Counted from the first letter of the stretch, positions 1-9,572 are shown. The stretch is 43,142 nucleotides of DNA from Candidatus Nitrosopumilus sp. (GCA_003702495.1 REGH01000006.1:1-43142), one strand, 5' to 3'. Notes: generated from the letters alone by a model not told the origin. Numbers and translations are program-made.

Positions 1-1088
<1,088 letters not shown>

Positions 1089-1091
1089 CGT

Positions 1092-1529
1092 TTATCCCGA
1101 TTGTGGGGGTTGACCAGGTTGCTGCATGGCTTGCATCAATTGATTGACTTGGGCTTTACCTTGCTCTAATCTTTGGGCAGCGTCTTGTTTTTTTGCTGCA
1201 GTATCTTGTATTGCAATTTCGATTTCTTTAATTCGCTCTTCAAGATAATTAATTGCAGAAGCAAAGTCTTTTTCAACTGCCACTCCTGCACCAATATTTA
1301 GAATTATTTTGCTTTCAGATGAAATTTTTGTTGGAACGTATGTTCCGAGTCCAATTGGAACAAGAGTATCAGATTCAGGGTTTTTACTAAGAGATTTAAT
1401 GGATTCAATAGCTGCAGTTGCTTCTCTAAATACACTAAGGAACGTATTTTCTCTTTGAGATAAATCTGCAAAATATGTTTCAAGCATTTGCATTTGCTGC
1501 ATTAATTGTTCAGCTTGTTCTTGACTCAT
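1092..1529 (-). CDS. pfdA: Prefoldin alpha subunit
   Basis: Alpha subunit of the hexameric jellyfish-shaped chaperone that passes unfolded proteins to the thermosome. Seen: about 145 residues, two long heptad-patterned helices (roughly 1-50 and 95-140) flanking a beta-hairpin region with VPIGLGTYVP and GAGVAVEKD, typical of prefoldin alpha; Gln/Pro-rich tail. Two starts are possible. ATG 1529 lies 27 nt from a TATA-like box (TTTATAACC, 1552-1560), fitting a leaderless mRNA. ATG 1538, three codons upstream, has a GGAG-like purine run. It sits directly upstream of ftsY. Confidence 0.93.
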   Translation of the reverse strand: MSQEQAEQLMQQMQMLETYFADLSQRENTFLSVFREATAAIESIKSLSKNPESDTLVPIGLGTYVPTKISSESKIILNIGAGVAVEKDFASAINYLEERIKEIEIAIQDTAAKKQDAAQRLEQGKAQVNQLMQAMQQPGQPPQSG

Positions 1530-1611
1530 GTACAACATGGCTCTCTCCTATGGTTATAAATTCATTCATAGATAGTGAATCAAAAAATGAATAAAAAATA
1601 AAGAATGAACT

Positions 1612-2232
1612 TTATTTTGCTTTAGAGAATCTGCTCTCTACCTCATCCCAGTTAACTACATTCCACCATGCTTCTATGTAAGCAGGTCTCTTGTTTTGGT
1701 AGTTGAGATAGTATGCATGTTCCCAAACATCACAGCCTAACAATGGTACTAATCCTTCAGTTCTAGGACTTGTTTGGTTTGGCATTGATTTGTACTCAAC
1801 CTTTCCAGAAGAAGGATTGTATACTAACCATCCCCAACCACTGCCTTGAATTACTGCTGTAGTGGATGAAAATTTCTCCTTGAAGTCGGCAAAACTTCCA
1901 AAAGAATCATTGATTGCATCAGCAATGGATCCTCCAGGTTCTCCGCCTCCATTTGGTTTCATGTTATTCCAAAATAACCTATGGTTGTCATAACCACCAC
2001 CGTTGAAATTAATTGCACCTCTTTTGTCCTCTGGTACTGAATTGATATCAGACAAGATGTCAAGAATATCTTTGTCTTGAATTTCAGTTGGACATGTTTC
2101 AAGAGCCGCATTTAGTTTGTCAGTGTATGTTTGATGATGCTTTGTGTGATGAATCTCCATTGTTCTTGCGTCAATGTGAGGTTCTAATGCATCATAAGCA
2201 TATGGCATTTCAGGAAGTGTGTATTTTCCCAT
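1612..2232 (-). CDS. sod: Superoxide dismutase, Mn/Fe family (Mn-like)
   Basis: Converts superoxide to peroxide and oxygen in the cytosol; no signal peptide. Seen: 206 residues, normal family length, with all four metal ligands: His28 (MEIHHTKHH), His84 (YDNHRLFW), Asp168 and His172 (DVWEHAYY). A Gln at 153 in the NQTSP segment and Gly-rich sequence before His84 resemble manganese rather than iron enzymes; this metal call is inference. A TATA-like box (2254-2262) lies 26 nt upstream of the ATG, so the mRNA is probably leaderless. It is divergent from the protease gene. Confidence 0.97.
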   Translation of the reverse strand: MGKYTLPEMPYAYDALEPHIDARTMEIHHTKHHQTYTDKLNAALETCPTEIQDKDILDILSDINSVPEDKRGAINFNGGGYDNHRLFWNNMKPNGGGEPGGSIADAINDSFGSFADFKEKFSSTTAVIQGSGWGWLVYNPSSGKVEYKSMPNQTSPRTEGLVPLLGCDVWEHAYYLNYQNKRPAYIEAWWNVVNWDEVESRFSKAK

Positions 2233-2253
2233 GAGTGCATTTGATAATTTATT

Positions 2254-2262
2254 CCATTTATT
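2254..2262 (-). promoter_or_regulatory. TATA-like box of sod
   Basis: Minus-strand AATAAATGG centred about 26 nt before the sod ATG. It lies inside the longest possible reading frame of the divergent protease, which argues that the protease starts further downstream. Confidence 0.5.
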
Positions 2263-2308
2263 GGTTTACAGGAAATCATTTTTACTTGTTGAAATTACTA
2301 GGAGATTT

Positions 2309-4333
2309 GTGAAATTCTTAGTAATTTTTTCTTCTATTGTTATAATTTTGATGGGGTTTATTTTAACTCAAGTAACAGATTCTGAAAATCAAATTAAAAC
2401 ATACTTGGAAAGAAGTGTTCCGTTTGTTGGAACAGACATTCCGAGAATTGATGGGATAGATGGAACAGGAATTAAGATTGCAATTATCGATACTGGAGTG
2501 GACTATAATCATCCAGACTTGTTTGGATGGGGTCCTGATGGGAAAGTTGTTGGAGGGTACAACTTTATTCAAGAAGGTCAACCTCCGATGGACAACAATG
2601 GACATGGTACGCAGGTTGCAGGAGTCATAGCTGCAGACGGGCAAGCAATAGGTGTGGCACCCAAAGCAAAAATTCTTGCCTACAAAGTATCCGAAAATGG
2701 GGAAGGTGTTTCATCGGATTTAATCATCAGAGCAATTGAAAAAGCAATTGAAGATGATGCAGATATCATCAATATCAGTTTAGGAGTAAACAAAACAAAC
2801 ACAAAGATTGAGAGAGCAGTAAACCAAGCACTAGAAAAAGAAATCTTTGTAGTTACAGCTGCTGGAAACGATGGTCCAGGATTAGGGACTATTGGAAGTC
2901 CTGGACAAAACTTTGGTTCAGTTACAGTTGGTGCAACTTACAACAATCTTACATCAAGTTTGATTGCAACACTGGAAGTCAATGATAAACCATATACGGT
3001 AATTCCAATGGCAGGAAATAAAAAGACAGAAGATTCTGTTTCGGGAAAACTAGTGTTTGGAGGATATGGAAAAGTAAATGAGTTAGAGGATCTTGATGTC
3101 AAAGATTCCATACTAATTGTTGAGAGAGGCAGTGACGTTGAAGGAGAGTTGTTGTATTTTTCAATAAAGGAAACTAATGCTGCAAATGCAGGGGCAAAGG
3201 CAATGATTGTTTACAATAACATTCCAGGGATTTTCTTTGGAGAATTAATTCACGAGTTCATCGAACCAGACTATTCACCAAGAATTCCAGTTGTGTCAAT
3301 TGACAGGGAAGAGGGATTGGAGATTGTTGAATCAATTAATGGAGGTCAAGCTACATTGAATCTATTTTTTAATCCAGATTATCTTGCACATTTTAGCTCT
3401 AGAGGACCAGTATCTCCATTTTACATCAAGCCAGAAATTGTAGCACCTGGTGCGTACATCAACACCACACAAAGCAATGCAGGTTACAACTTCACCAGTG
3501 GAACCAGCTATGCCGCCCCTCATGTTAGTGGTGCTGCCGCCTTATTACTACAAAAAAACCCAGAATTACACCACCATGAGATTAAGTCACTATTGTTGAC
3601 CACTGTTGAGCCTGTATCTGATGCCTACGGAAATGAATTTTCCATACAAGAAACAGGTGCAGGAAGACTAAACATTGGAAAAGCATTTGATGCAAAACTG
3701 ATCATAGAGCCACCAAACTTTGTTGCACTAACATCAGCAGATAACAAAGTCTTTGAAAAACAATTCCAACTAAAATCACTTGATGATACATGGGGAGGGT
3801 TTGATGTTGAATTTGATGGGCCAGAATTCATAGGGTTTGGAGGAGAGTTATTTGATGATAATATTTTGAATGTAAGGATGAGTGTACTCGAAGACAAATT
3901 TGGAGAGCATGAAGGAAAGATAAGGATAAGTCATGAAGGTACACAGTATGTCGTTCCTTTTGTGTTGCACTATACACCAGGTTCAATTTCAATAATTCAA
4001 CAAAACGAAAAATTATTGTTTGACATTTACCATCCAGAAGAATGGAGTTTTGCAAAAATTTCAATTACAAACAGTGAAAATGGAAGAATTGATACAACAA
4101 CAGCAACACCAAACAAAGTGGCATCAATTGATGTTTATGAGAATGCAGAGTATTGGGTAGATGCAAAAATTAGAATTAATCAAACAACATCTAGTGCATT
4201 TAATACCGTAAACATCAAAACTGTTGAAGAAAGAGAGAGGTTAGATATCGATATTCCGGAAAGGCAGATGATAATAATTGCAGGCGCAGTAATTATGATT
4301 GGAATAACAGGTATTGTTCTAACAAAAAGATAG
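2309..4333 (+). CDS. Membrane-anchored subtilisin-like (S8) serine protease with PA insert
   Basis: Extracytoplasmic protease. From the GTG at 2309 the protein has 674 residues: an N-terminal hydrophobic segment (about 3-20), the S8 domain with catalytic Asp61 (IDTGVD), His99 (NGHGTQVAG), oxyanion Asn187 (AAGNDGP) and Ser400 (GTSYAAPHVSG), a PA-like insert (about 210-350), a beta-rich tail, and a C-terminal TM helix ending LTKR. The frame is open to 2219 and an ATG at 2231 overlaps the sod start codon. GTG 2309 is preferred: AGGAG sits a few nt upstream, it yields a clean signal-anchor, and it leaves room for divergent promoters. Its stop is 1 nt from the convergent pckA stop. Confidence 0.9.
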   Translation: MKFLVIFSSIVIILMGFILTQVTDSENQIKTYLERSVPFVGTDIPRIDGIDGTGIKIAIIDTGVDYNHPDLFGWGPDGKVVGGYNFIQEGQPPMDNNGHGTQVAGVIAADGQAIGVAPKAKILAYKVSENGEGVSSDLIIRAIEKAIEDDADIINISLGVNKTNTKIERAVNQALEKEIFVVTAAGNDGPGLGTIGSPGQNFGSVTVGATYNNLTSSLIATLEVNDKPYTVIPMAGNKKTEDSVSGKLVFGGYGKVNELEDLDVKDSILIVERGSDVEGELLYFSIKETNAANAGAKAMIVYNNIPGIFFGELIHEFIEPDYSPRIPVVSIDREEGLEIVESINGGQATLNLFFNPDYLAHFSSRGPVSPFYIKPEIVAPGAYINTTQSNAGYNFTSGTSYAAPHVSGAAALLLQKNPELHHHEIKSLLLTTVEPVSDAYGNEFSIQETGAGRLNIGKAFDAKLIIEPPNFVALTSADNKVFEKQFQLKSLDDTWGGFDVEFDGPEFIGFGGELFDDNILNVRMSVLEDKFGEHEGKIRISHEGTQYVVPFVLHYTPGSISIIQQNEKLLFDIYHPEEWSFAKISITNSENGRIDTTTATPNKVASIDVYENAEYWVDAKIRINQTTSSAFNTVNIKTVEERERLDIDIPERQMIIIAGAVIMIGITGIVLTKR

Positions 4334-4334
4334 T

Positions 4335-5942
4335 TTATTGTTTTGGTGGATTTGGACCAGCGTCAATAATTTCTGGTGAAACTCCATCAAACTTCTTAAA
4401 ATTCTCAACAAACATTTGAGCTAGTTTCTTTGCAGATAAGTCATAAGCATCTTTATCAATCCAAGTGTTTCTAGGATCTAAAATCTCAGATGGTACACCT
4501 TCAACTTCTGTTGGGACATCTAGATTGAATAAATCGTTGTGAGTATACTTTACAATATTAAGACCGCCAGAAAGTGCAGCAGTAACCATTGCACGACTAT
4601 ACTTTATCTTGACTCGCTCTCCAACTCCATATGGGCCACCGGACCAACCAGTATTGATGAGGTAGACTACGGTATTGTGTTTATTGATTTTCTCTCCAAG
4701 TAATTTAGCATAAACAGAAGCAGGTCTAGGCATAAAAGGAGCTCCAAAGCACTGTGAAAATACAGATTTTGGTTCTTTGATTCCTCTTTCAGTTCCTGCT
4801 AACTTGCTGGTGTATCCAGACATAAAGTGGTACATTGCAGCTTCTTTTGTTAATCTGGAAACAGGAGGTAATACCCCCAACGCATCTGCTGTCAAAAATA
4901 TAATCACCTGTGGATTTCCACCAACACTTGGAATTACAGCACCTGGAATGAAATCCAAAGGATAGCCAACACGAGTGTTTTCAGTTAAAGAGTTATCATC
5001 ATAATCAGGAACATTGTCATTTAGAACTACGTTTTCTAAAAGTGCGCCAGGTTTGATTGCATTCCAAATTTCTGGTTCTGCTTCTTGACTTAGGTTAATA
5101 CATTTTGCATAACAACCTCCTTCAAAGTTGAAAGTTCCGTTGTCAGACCAGCCATGTTCATCATCGCCAATTAGTTTTCGGTTAGGATCTGCTGAAAGAG
5201 TAGTCTTTCCAGTGCCAGACAAACCAAAGAACAAAGCAGTGTCTCCTTTTTCTCCAATGTTTGCAGAACAGTGCATTGGAAATATTCCTTTATCAGGTAA
5301 GAGGAAGTTCATGACACCAAACATTGACTTTTTCATTTCACCAGCATATTCTGTTCCACCAATCAAGACAATCTTCCTTGTCAAGTCAATGAGAATGAAT
5401 ATGTCAGTTCTAGTTCCATCAATTTCAGGGTCTGCCTTAAAGTCATTGATACAAAGAATTGTAAATTCTGGTTCATGATTTTCTAACTCTTCACTTGTTG
5501 GACGAATGAACAAGTTACTTGAAAACATGTTTTGCCAAACATGATCATTGATTACTCTAATTGGTAAACGAGTTGCTGGATCAGCACCAACAAATCCATC
5601 AAAGACAAAGAGTTCCTTGTTATCAACAAAGTTTTTCATTTTTTCTAATAGTTTTTCAAATTTACCACTTGGGAACTGATGATTGATTTTACCCCAATCA
5701 ATTGTTTCATGTGTTTTGTCATCATATACAATAAATCGGTCATCAGGTGAACGTCCGGTATATTTTCCAGTATTTACTGAAAGAGAGCCTGTAGAGTTTA
5801 CTACACCTTCTTTTCTATCAACTGCAAGATTTACCATCTCATCGGTAGTAAGATTTCTGTGTACTTTGGATGGATTTATGCCAAAGTTATCAAGCTGGGC
5901 TGAAAACTTGGCAGTTGTGGCAGTACCTACTACTTGGGTCAG
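4335..5942 (-). CDS. pckA: Phosphoenolpyruvate carboxykinase (ATP), probable CTG start
   Basis: Interconverts oxaloacetate + ATP and PEP + CO2 + ADP, linking the TCA cycle to gluconeogenesis. Seen: TGRSPDDRF substrate loop, P-loop GLSGTGKT (240-247), metal-binding region with GTEYAGEMKK, and nucleotide segment NTRVGYPLDF. The first ATG (5837) gives only 500 residues and would cut conserved N-terminal sequence (LDNFGINPSKVHRNL). The frame is open to a TGA at 5967-5969 with no ATG, GTG or TTG. A CTG at 5940-5942, 9 nt after a perfect GGAGG (5952-5956 on the complement), would give 535 residues. The enzyme call is firm; the start is inference. Confidence 0.9.
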   Translation of the reverse strand: MTQVVGTATTAKFSAQLDNFGINPSKVHRNLTTDEMVNLAVDRKEGVVNSTGSLSVNTGKYTGRSPDDRFIVYDDKTHETIDWGKINHQFPSGKFEKLLEKMKNFVDNKELFVFDGFVGADPATRLPIRVINDHVWQNMFSSNLFIRPTSEELENHEPEFTILCINDFKADPEIDGTRTDIFILIDLTRKIVLIGGTEYAGEMKKSMFGVMNFLLPDKGIFPMHCSANIGEKGDTALFFGLSGTGKTTLSADPNRKLIGDDEHGWSDNGTFNFEGGCYAKCINLSQEAEPEIWNAIKPGALLENVVLNDNVPDYDDNSLTENTRVGYPLDFIPGAVIPSVGGNPQVIIFLTADALGVLPPVSRLTKEAAMYHFMSGYTSKLAGTERGIKEPKSVFSQCFGAPFMPRPASVYAKLLGEKINKHNTVVYLINTGWSGGPYGVGERVKIKYSRAMVTAALSGGLNIVKYTHNDLFNLDVPTEVEGVPSEILDPRNTWIDKDAYDLSAKKLAQMFVENFKKFDGVSPEIIDAGPNPPKQ

Positions 5943-5951
5943 AGTGTTACG

Positions 5952-5956
5952 CCTCC
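5952..5956 (-). promoter_or_regulatory. Strong Shine-Dalgarno before pckA
   Basis: GGAGG on the minus strand, 9 nt before the in-frame CTG at 5942 and 114 nt before the first ATG. It supports initiation upstream of the ATG. A TATA-like ATTAATGA at 5968-5975 would put the transcript start very near here, so the site could also be untranscribed. Confidence 0.45.
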
Positions 5957-6062
5957 AAAAATAATGTCATTAATCCCAGGCTTGTTCATGAGATATTTCG
6001 ATCCGCCTTCCATTTCCTTATTATCTCTTGCCCTCTGAAATTATTTTCATCGTCTAGGAACG

Positions 6063-6070
6063 TATTTATT
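6063..6070 (+). promoter_or_regulatory. TATA-like box of rpl32e-rpl19e
   Basis: TATTTATT about 26 nt before the rpl32e ATG, the spacing expected for a leaderless archaeal transcript. There is no convincing Shine-Dalgarno in front of that ATG. Confidence 0.5.
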
Positions 6071-6092
6071 CCAAAATTCAAGAGTCAATCTG

Positions 6093-6497
6093 ATGCCGAT
6101 TAATAAAGACAAGATTGCAAAGAGACAGGAGATCAAAGAACATAATCCTGATTTTGAAAGACCAGAGAGCTGGCGTTACGTTAGACTTCAAACTGGTTGG
6201 AGAAAACCAAAAGGTATTGATCATCATCAGAGAAAACAATGGAGTAGAGGTCGTCCAGGTCTAGTTAAAGTTGGATTTGGTGGACCAAAAGATGCAAGAG
6301 GATTACACCCTTCAGGATTTACAGATAACTTAGTTTACAATTTAGATGACTTGGCAAAACTTGACCCAAAGAAAGATGGCGTCAGATTAGGTCACAGTGT
6401 AGGTACAAGAAAGAGAAAAGAGATTGTTACAAAAGCAGTCGAACAGAAATTCAAAATTTTTAATGCGAGAGTGAGTGCAAGTGGTAGTAAATCTTAA
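6093..6497 (+). CDS. rpl32e: Large subunit ribosomal protein L32e
   Basis: Component of the archaeal/eukaryotic 50S subunit. Seen: 134 residues, highly basic, with the family core SWRYVRLQTGWRKPKG, the GLVKVGFGGPKDARGLHPSG segment and a basic tail. ATG 6093 is preceded by a TATA-like box at leaderless distance. Its 3' end overlaps the start of rpl19e, so the two are probably translated from one mRNA. In many archaea these two genes sit inside the large S10/spc ribosomal operon; here the pair stands apart from it. Confidence 0.95.
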   Translation: MPINKDKIAKRQEIKEHNPDFERPESWRYVRLQTGWRKPKGIDHHQRKQWSRGRPGLVKVGFGGPKDARGLHPSGFTDNLVYNLDDLAKLDPKKDGVRLGHSVGTRKRKEIVTKAVEQKFKIFNARVSASGSKS

Positions 6498-6936
6498 AGC
6501 TAAGAAAAGACTAGCAGCCAGAGTTACTGGTGTTGGTGTTCACAGAATAAAATTTGATGCAGACCATCTTACTGACGTAGCTGATGCCATTACAAGAGAA
6601 AACATCCGCAGTCTAATCACAGCTAACACAATCAGAATTGATTCATTTACCGGAACTTCCAGAGGGAGAGCACAAACAAAGAAAGATCAGAGAAACAAGA
6701 GAGGCACCAAACAGGGTTCAAAACAAGGACGTAAAGGTGCACGTGTTGGTAAGAAAGAAATCTATGTTGCAAAAGTACGTTCATTGAGAAGACTCCTAAA
6801 AATCGCAAAAGACAGAAAGGAATTGACCAATCCTGAATTTTGGGCACTCTACAAAAAAGTAGGTGGAAACACAGTCAGAAATAAGGCACACTTGAGACAA
6901 TTAATGGAAGAGATTGTCGCAAAAAGAAAGAACTAG
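6481..6936 (+). CDS. rpl19e: Large subunit ribosomal protein L19e
   Basis: 50S subunit protein present in archaea and eukaryotes. Seen: VVNLKAKKRLAARVTGVG start, a very basic central region (about 65-90), and the RSLRRLLKIAKDRKELT helix, typical of L19e; about 151 residues. GTG 6481 matches the usual MVNLK-type family start; a GTG at 6475 is also in frame. It overlaps rpl32e by 17 nt. The TAG stop shares the four bases CTAG with the stop of the convergent alkyltransferase gene. Confidence 0.95.
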   Translation: MVVNLKAKKRLAARVTGVGVHRIKFDADHLTDVADAITRENIRSLITANTIRIDSFTGTSRGRAQTKKDQRNKRGTKQGSKQGRKGARVGKKEIYVAKVRSLRRLLKIAKDRKELTNPEFWALYKKVGGNTVRNKAHLRQLMEEIVAKRKN

Positions 6937-7232
6937 AATCGGTAAACAGTTTTTTCCCAATCTAGAATTTTACCATTTTCAATGTGGATACCTTCATCAT
7001 TTAGCATCTTTGTTTTGATATGCTCACCATATGCATATCCACCAACCTTACGATTAGACATTACAACTCTATGACAAGGGATGATTACAGGGTATGGATT
7101 TTTGTTCATTATTCTTCCAACTACCCGTTGTCCATTCTTTAGACCAATTGCCTTTGCAAGTTCACCATAAGTTGTGATTTGACCTTTAGGAACTTCTAGT
7201 AATTTTTTGTAAATCTTTTTTTCAATATTCAA
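6933..7232 (-). CDS. ogt: Methylated-DNA-protein cysteine methyltransferase (minimal form)
   Basis: Suicide repair enzyme that moves O6-alkyl groups from guanine onto its own cysteine. Seen: only the C-terminal active-site domain (99 residues), with the HTH segment QRVVGRIMNKNP carrying the arginine finger, and active site IPCHRVV (Cys53). Because PCHR is intact it is not an alkyltransferase-like (ATL) protein, where the Cys is replaced. The usual N-terminal domain of Ada-C/Ogt is absent. TTG start 7232 overlaps the dtdA stop (TTGA), indicating translational coupling. Confidence 0.9.
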   Translation of the reverse strand: MNIEKKIYKKLLEVPKGQITTYGELAKAIGLKNGQRVVGRIMNKNPYPVIIPCHRVVMSNRKVGGYAYGEHIKTKMLNDEGIHIENGKILDWEKTVYRF

Positions 7233-8005
7233 AGTTTGACTACCTCAAGTTCTGTAGACTCTAGAAGGTCGAGAACTTTTTGTTTGTTATGTCCCAATCC
7301 ATTCCAATCTAGTAGTGCAAATGTTGCCATGTTATTTTGCTTGATAATGTGAGAGAACAACTCATCATCAAGATTATCAAGTGCATGTTTTGGGATAACT
7401 GTTCCAAGAGCATATTTGCCTTCAAGTAGTTGTCGGGTAAACTTTGTAGGATAATGTGTACCACCAAAACACAGGGCTACGGGGTTTTTTGGAATATTAT
7501 TTGACAGCACTTCATGAACTAGTTTTGCGACTCTATGACATAGATTTTCGTCAGTCCATTGTTTTTCAGTGGTTCCTATCTCAATGAATATTGCAGGTTT
7601 TTTGAGATCAGTTGGTCCATGATGGGTTGCCTCTATTGTAATATCAAATTCTATGAAATCAGATTGATGATCTTTAAGTGTTTGAAGATATTTTTTTTGC
7701 AAGTCGGGATGAGGAATTGCTACTTGTTTGTCTTTTCCACCAAATTTTGCCTCTGAGAAATTTCCAGTACTATGACAAGTAAGAGCTAAAACTCCAGATT
7801 CTGCAGCGTGTTTGGATAAAAAGACAAACCCATCATAATCATATTTTTCTTCTAGCCAATCTGCAGAAATTGAAGGTGTTGGAATAATCACTAAATCATA
7901 ATACTCTCCACGAAAAATATCTCCATCTTGAGTCATAGCCTTACAAAGAAATTTTGCCATATTGTGACCAGCAGGATCATCAGCATATGCAACTAGCAGC
8001 TCCAT
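7229..8005 (-). CDS. dtdA: D-aminoacyl-tRNA deacylase, archaeal type
   Basis: Hydrolyses D-aminoacyl-tRNAs, preventing D-amino acids from entering translation (DtdA/DTD2 family). Seen: start MELLVAYADDPAGHNMAKFL, then DLVIIPTPSISADW, FLSKHAAESGVLALTCHSTGN, EATHHGPTD, IEIGTTEKQW and CFGGTHYPTKF, all family-typical; 258 residues. The frame stays open to 8128, but the extra N-terminus is not family-like and would overlap divergent secE; ATG 8005 is chosen. It forms an operon with ogt. Confidence 0.93.
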   Translation of the reverse strand: MELLVAYADDPAGHNMAKFLCKAMTQDGDIFRGEYYDLVIIPTPSISADWLEEKYDYDGFVFLSKHAAESGVLALTCHSTGNFSEAKFGGKDKQVAIPHPDLQKKYLQTLKDHQSDFIEFDITIEATHHGPTDLKKPAIFIEIGTTEKQWTDENLCHRVAKLVHEVLSNNIPKNPVALCFGGTHYPTKFTRQLLEGKYALGTVIPKHALDNLDDELFSHIIKQNNMATFALLDWNGLGHNKQKVLDLLESTELEVVKL

Positions 8006-8044
8006 GAAATAAGAGATATAAGGAGACCCTATTAATTTCCACCA

Positions 8045-8218
8045 ATGAACCCGAAGCAGAAGTTGAAGGATATGGCAAATACCTTGAAAATGGCAAAAAA
8101 GCCAGACAAAGATGAGTATAAACAGCATCTTAGATTGGTACTATTAGGTATTGGAGGAGTTGGAATTATTGGATTTATCATTCAATTCGTCTTTTCGGTA
8201 ATCACATTTGGTAGGTAA
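8045..8218 (+). CDS. secE: SecE / Sec61-gamma subunit of the protein translocase
   Basis: Small clamp subunit of the SecYEbeta channel. Seen: 57 residues, an amphipathic N-terminal half (KLKDMANTLKMAKKPDKDEY) followed by one TM helix (about 31-52, VLLGIGGVGIIGFIIQFVFS), which is the archaeal SecE pattern. It sits 2 nt before spt5, giving the canonical archaeal order secE-spt5-rpl11. The reading frame is too short for many ORF filters, but position and topology make it secure. Confidence 0.93.
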   Translation: MNPKQKLKDMANTLKMAKKPDKDEYKQHLRLVLLGIGGVGIIGFIIQFVFSVITFGR

Positions 8219-8220
8219 AA

Positions 8221-8679
8221 TTGTCTGAAGAAGTAAAATCACATTTGTTTGCAATTAGAACCACTGGTGGACAAGAAAAAGTGGTAATGAGATTATTAGA
8301 AGCAAAAGCTAATGCTAATCAAATCAACATTCAATCAGTTTTTTGGGTAAATGATCTAAAAGGATATGTCGTTATTGAAGCAATCAACCCAAGTGATGCA
8401 TACATGGCAGTAGAAGGTGTCAGACACATTCGGGGTCAATTAAGAGGAGAATTAGAATTCAAAGATATTGAAGGATATTTGGTAAAGAAATCAACAGTAT
8501 CAACACTTGCAGTAGACAATGTCGTAGAAATTACTGGCGGTCCATTCAAAGGAATGAAGGCAACAATCACCAGAATCGATCCAGACAAGGAAGAAGCTAC
8601 TGTTGTGTTGCTTGATGCATCATACCAACTACCAGTCACAGTCGACGCAAACTATCTAAAACTATCAACTGAGGGTTAG
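8221..8679 (+). CDS. spt5: Transcription elongation factor Spt5 (NusG family)
   Basis: Binds the RNA polymerase clamp with Spt4 and raises processivity. Seen: NGN domain (about 8-90, HLFAIRTTGGQEKVV to GVRHIRGQLRG) and KOW domain (about 96-145, VVEITGGPFKGMKATI); 152 residues, normal archaeal length. TTG start at 8221, two bases after the secE stop. Co-transcribed with secE and probably rpl11. Confidence 0.95.
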   Translation: MSEEVKSHLFAIRTTGGQEKVVMRLLEAKANANQINIQSVFWVNDLKGYVVIEAINPSDAYMAVEGVRHIRGQLRGELEFKDIEGYLVKKSTVSTLAVDNVVEITGGPFKGMKATITRIDPDKEEATVVLLDASYQLPVTVDANYLKLSTEG

Positions 8680-8713
8680 GAAGGATTAAATTTTCATTTT
8701 GAGGCGATAGAAT

Positions 8714-9193
8714 ATGGGAGAACAAAAAATTTCATCACTTGTAACAGGAGGAGGAGCATCTGCAGGTCCACCTTTAGGTCCAGCATTAGGTCCACTTGGC
8801 GTTAACATTATGGAAGTTATCAATGCAATTAACGAGAAAACAAAAGACTTTGAGGGAATGAAAGTTCCAGTTACCGTAATTGTTGATAGCGACACAAAAA
8901 AGTATGAAATTGAAATTGGTATTCCATCAGCAGCGGCACTCATCATGAAAGAAGCTGGAATCCAAAAAGGTTCTGGTGCTTCTGGAACTGAATGGGCAGG
9001 AGATGTTACAATGGATGCTGTTATCAAAGTGGCAAACACAAAACTAGAGAACTCTTATGCATCATCATTAAAGTCAGTTGCAAAAACTATCGTTGGCACA
9101 TGCCTTGCGTTAGGAGTAAAAGTTGAAGGAAAGACTCCAAAAGAAATTACAGCAGAAATCAACGAAGGCAAATGGGATGAGAAATTCCAATAA
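8714..9193 (+). CDS. rpl11: Large subunit ribosomal protein L11
   Basis: Base of the GTPase-associated centre on 23S rRNA. Seen: glycine/proline-rich N-terminus (GGGASAGPPLGPALGPLGVN), mid-region, and C-terminal RNA-binding domain (about 75-145) with SVAKTIVGTCLALGVKVEG; 159 residues. Downstream, where rpl1 usually follows, the next gene is on the other strand and its stop abuts this stop with no gap; rpl1 resumes about 1.5 kb later. Confidence 0.96.
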   Translation: MGEQKISSLVTGGGASAGPPLGPALGPLGVNIMEVINAINEKTKDFEGMKVPVTVIVDSDTKKYEIEIGIPSAAALIMKEAGIQKGSGASGTEWAGDVTMDAVIKVANTKLENSYASSLKSVAKTIVGTCLALGVKVEGKTPKEITAEINEGKWDEKFQ

Positions 9194-9382
9194 TTAGACT
9201 CGAGTTTTATCTACTTCATCTAAAATTTTCTGCATGCAATCATGACAAATTACATCATCCACTGATAATTTTCTAATCACACCATGATCTTGAACTTGAG
9301 AATCATAAGTTGCAGAGATAACTATCTTGTTGCTCCAGACCGCAAAGTCTTCTTTTTTCTTTGAGCACACAATACAGTTCAC
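9194..9382 (-). CDS. Small zinc-binding protein, 62 aa
   Basis: Not recognised beyond its metal site. Seen: CIVC at the N-terminus and CHDC near residues 48-51, a split pair suited to one zinc ion. GTG start 9382; a TATA-like box (TTTATAGAC, about 9402-9410) lies about 24 nt upstream. The stop abuts the rpl11 stop. It is the last of five mini-genes that interrupt the usual rpl11-rpl1 order. Confidence 0.7.
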   Translation of the reverse strand: MNCIVCSKKKEDFAVWSNKIVISATYDSQVQDHGVIRKLSVDDVICHDCMQKILDEVDKTRV

Positions 9383-9411
9383 GATATACCTAGAGGTTTT
9401 GTCTATAAAAC

Positions 9412-9552
9412 CTAAACATCATTTCCCGTAACAACCCATTCAAGGGCTCTAAGAACCCCTTGATAGTATTTCATAGCATCCATTGATTCTGCATTTACCA
9501 ATCTTTGTTCGATATCTTTTCGGTATTCTGCAACCTCATTTTCGGTTTTCAT
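9412..9552 (-). CDS. Hypothetical mini-protein, 46 aa
   Basis: Found by reading the minus strand; below usual length cut-offs. Seen: ATG start, charged first half (MKTENEVAEYRKDIEQRLVN) predicted helical, then AMKYYQGVLRALEWVV, a second amphipathic helix. No Cys pairs, no TM helix. It starts 20 nt after the stop of the next upstream mini-gene, so both may share a transcript. Function unknown. Confidence 0.5.
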   Translation of the reverse strand: MKTENEVAEYRKDIEQRLVNAESMDAMKYYQGVLRALEWVVTGNDV

Positions 9553-9572
9553 AAAATTGTTAAGAAATGCAT

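Noticed and set aside
5838-5970. Frameshift at the 5' end of pckA
   Set aside because: The upstream sequence in the same frame is family-like without any shift; only a normal start codon is missing.
6933-7232. Alkyltransferase-like (ATL) protein
   Set aside because: Active-site PCHR keeps its cysteine.
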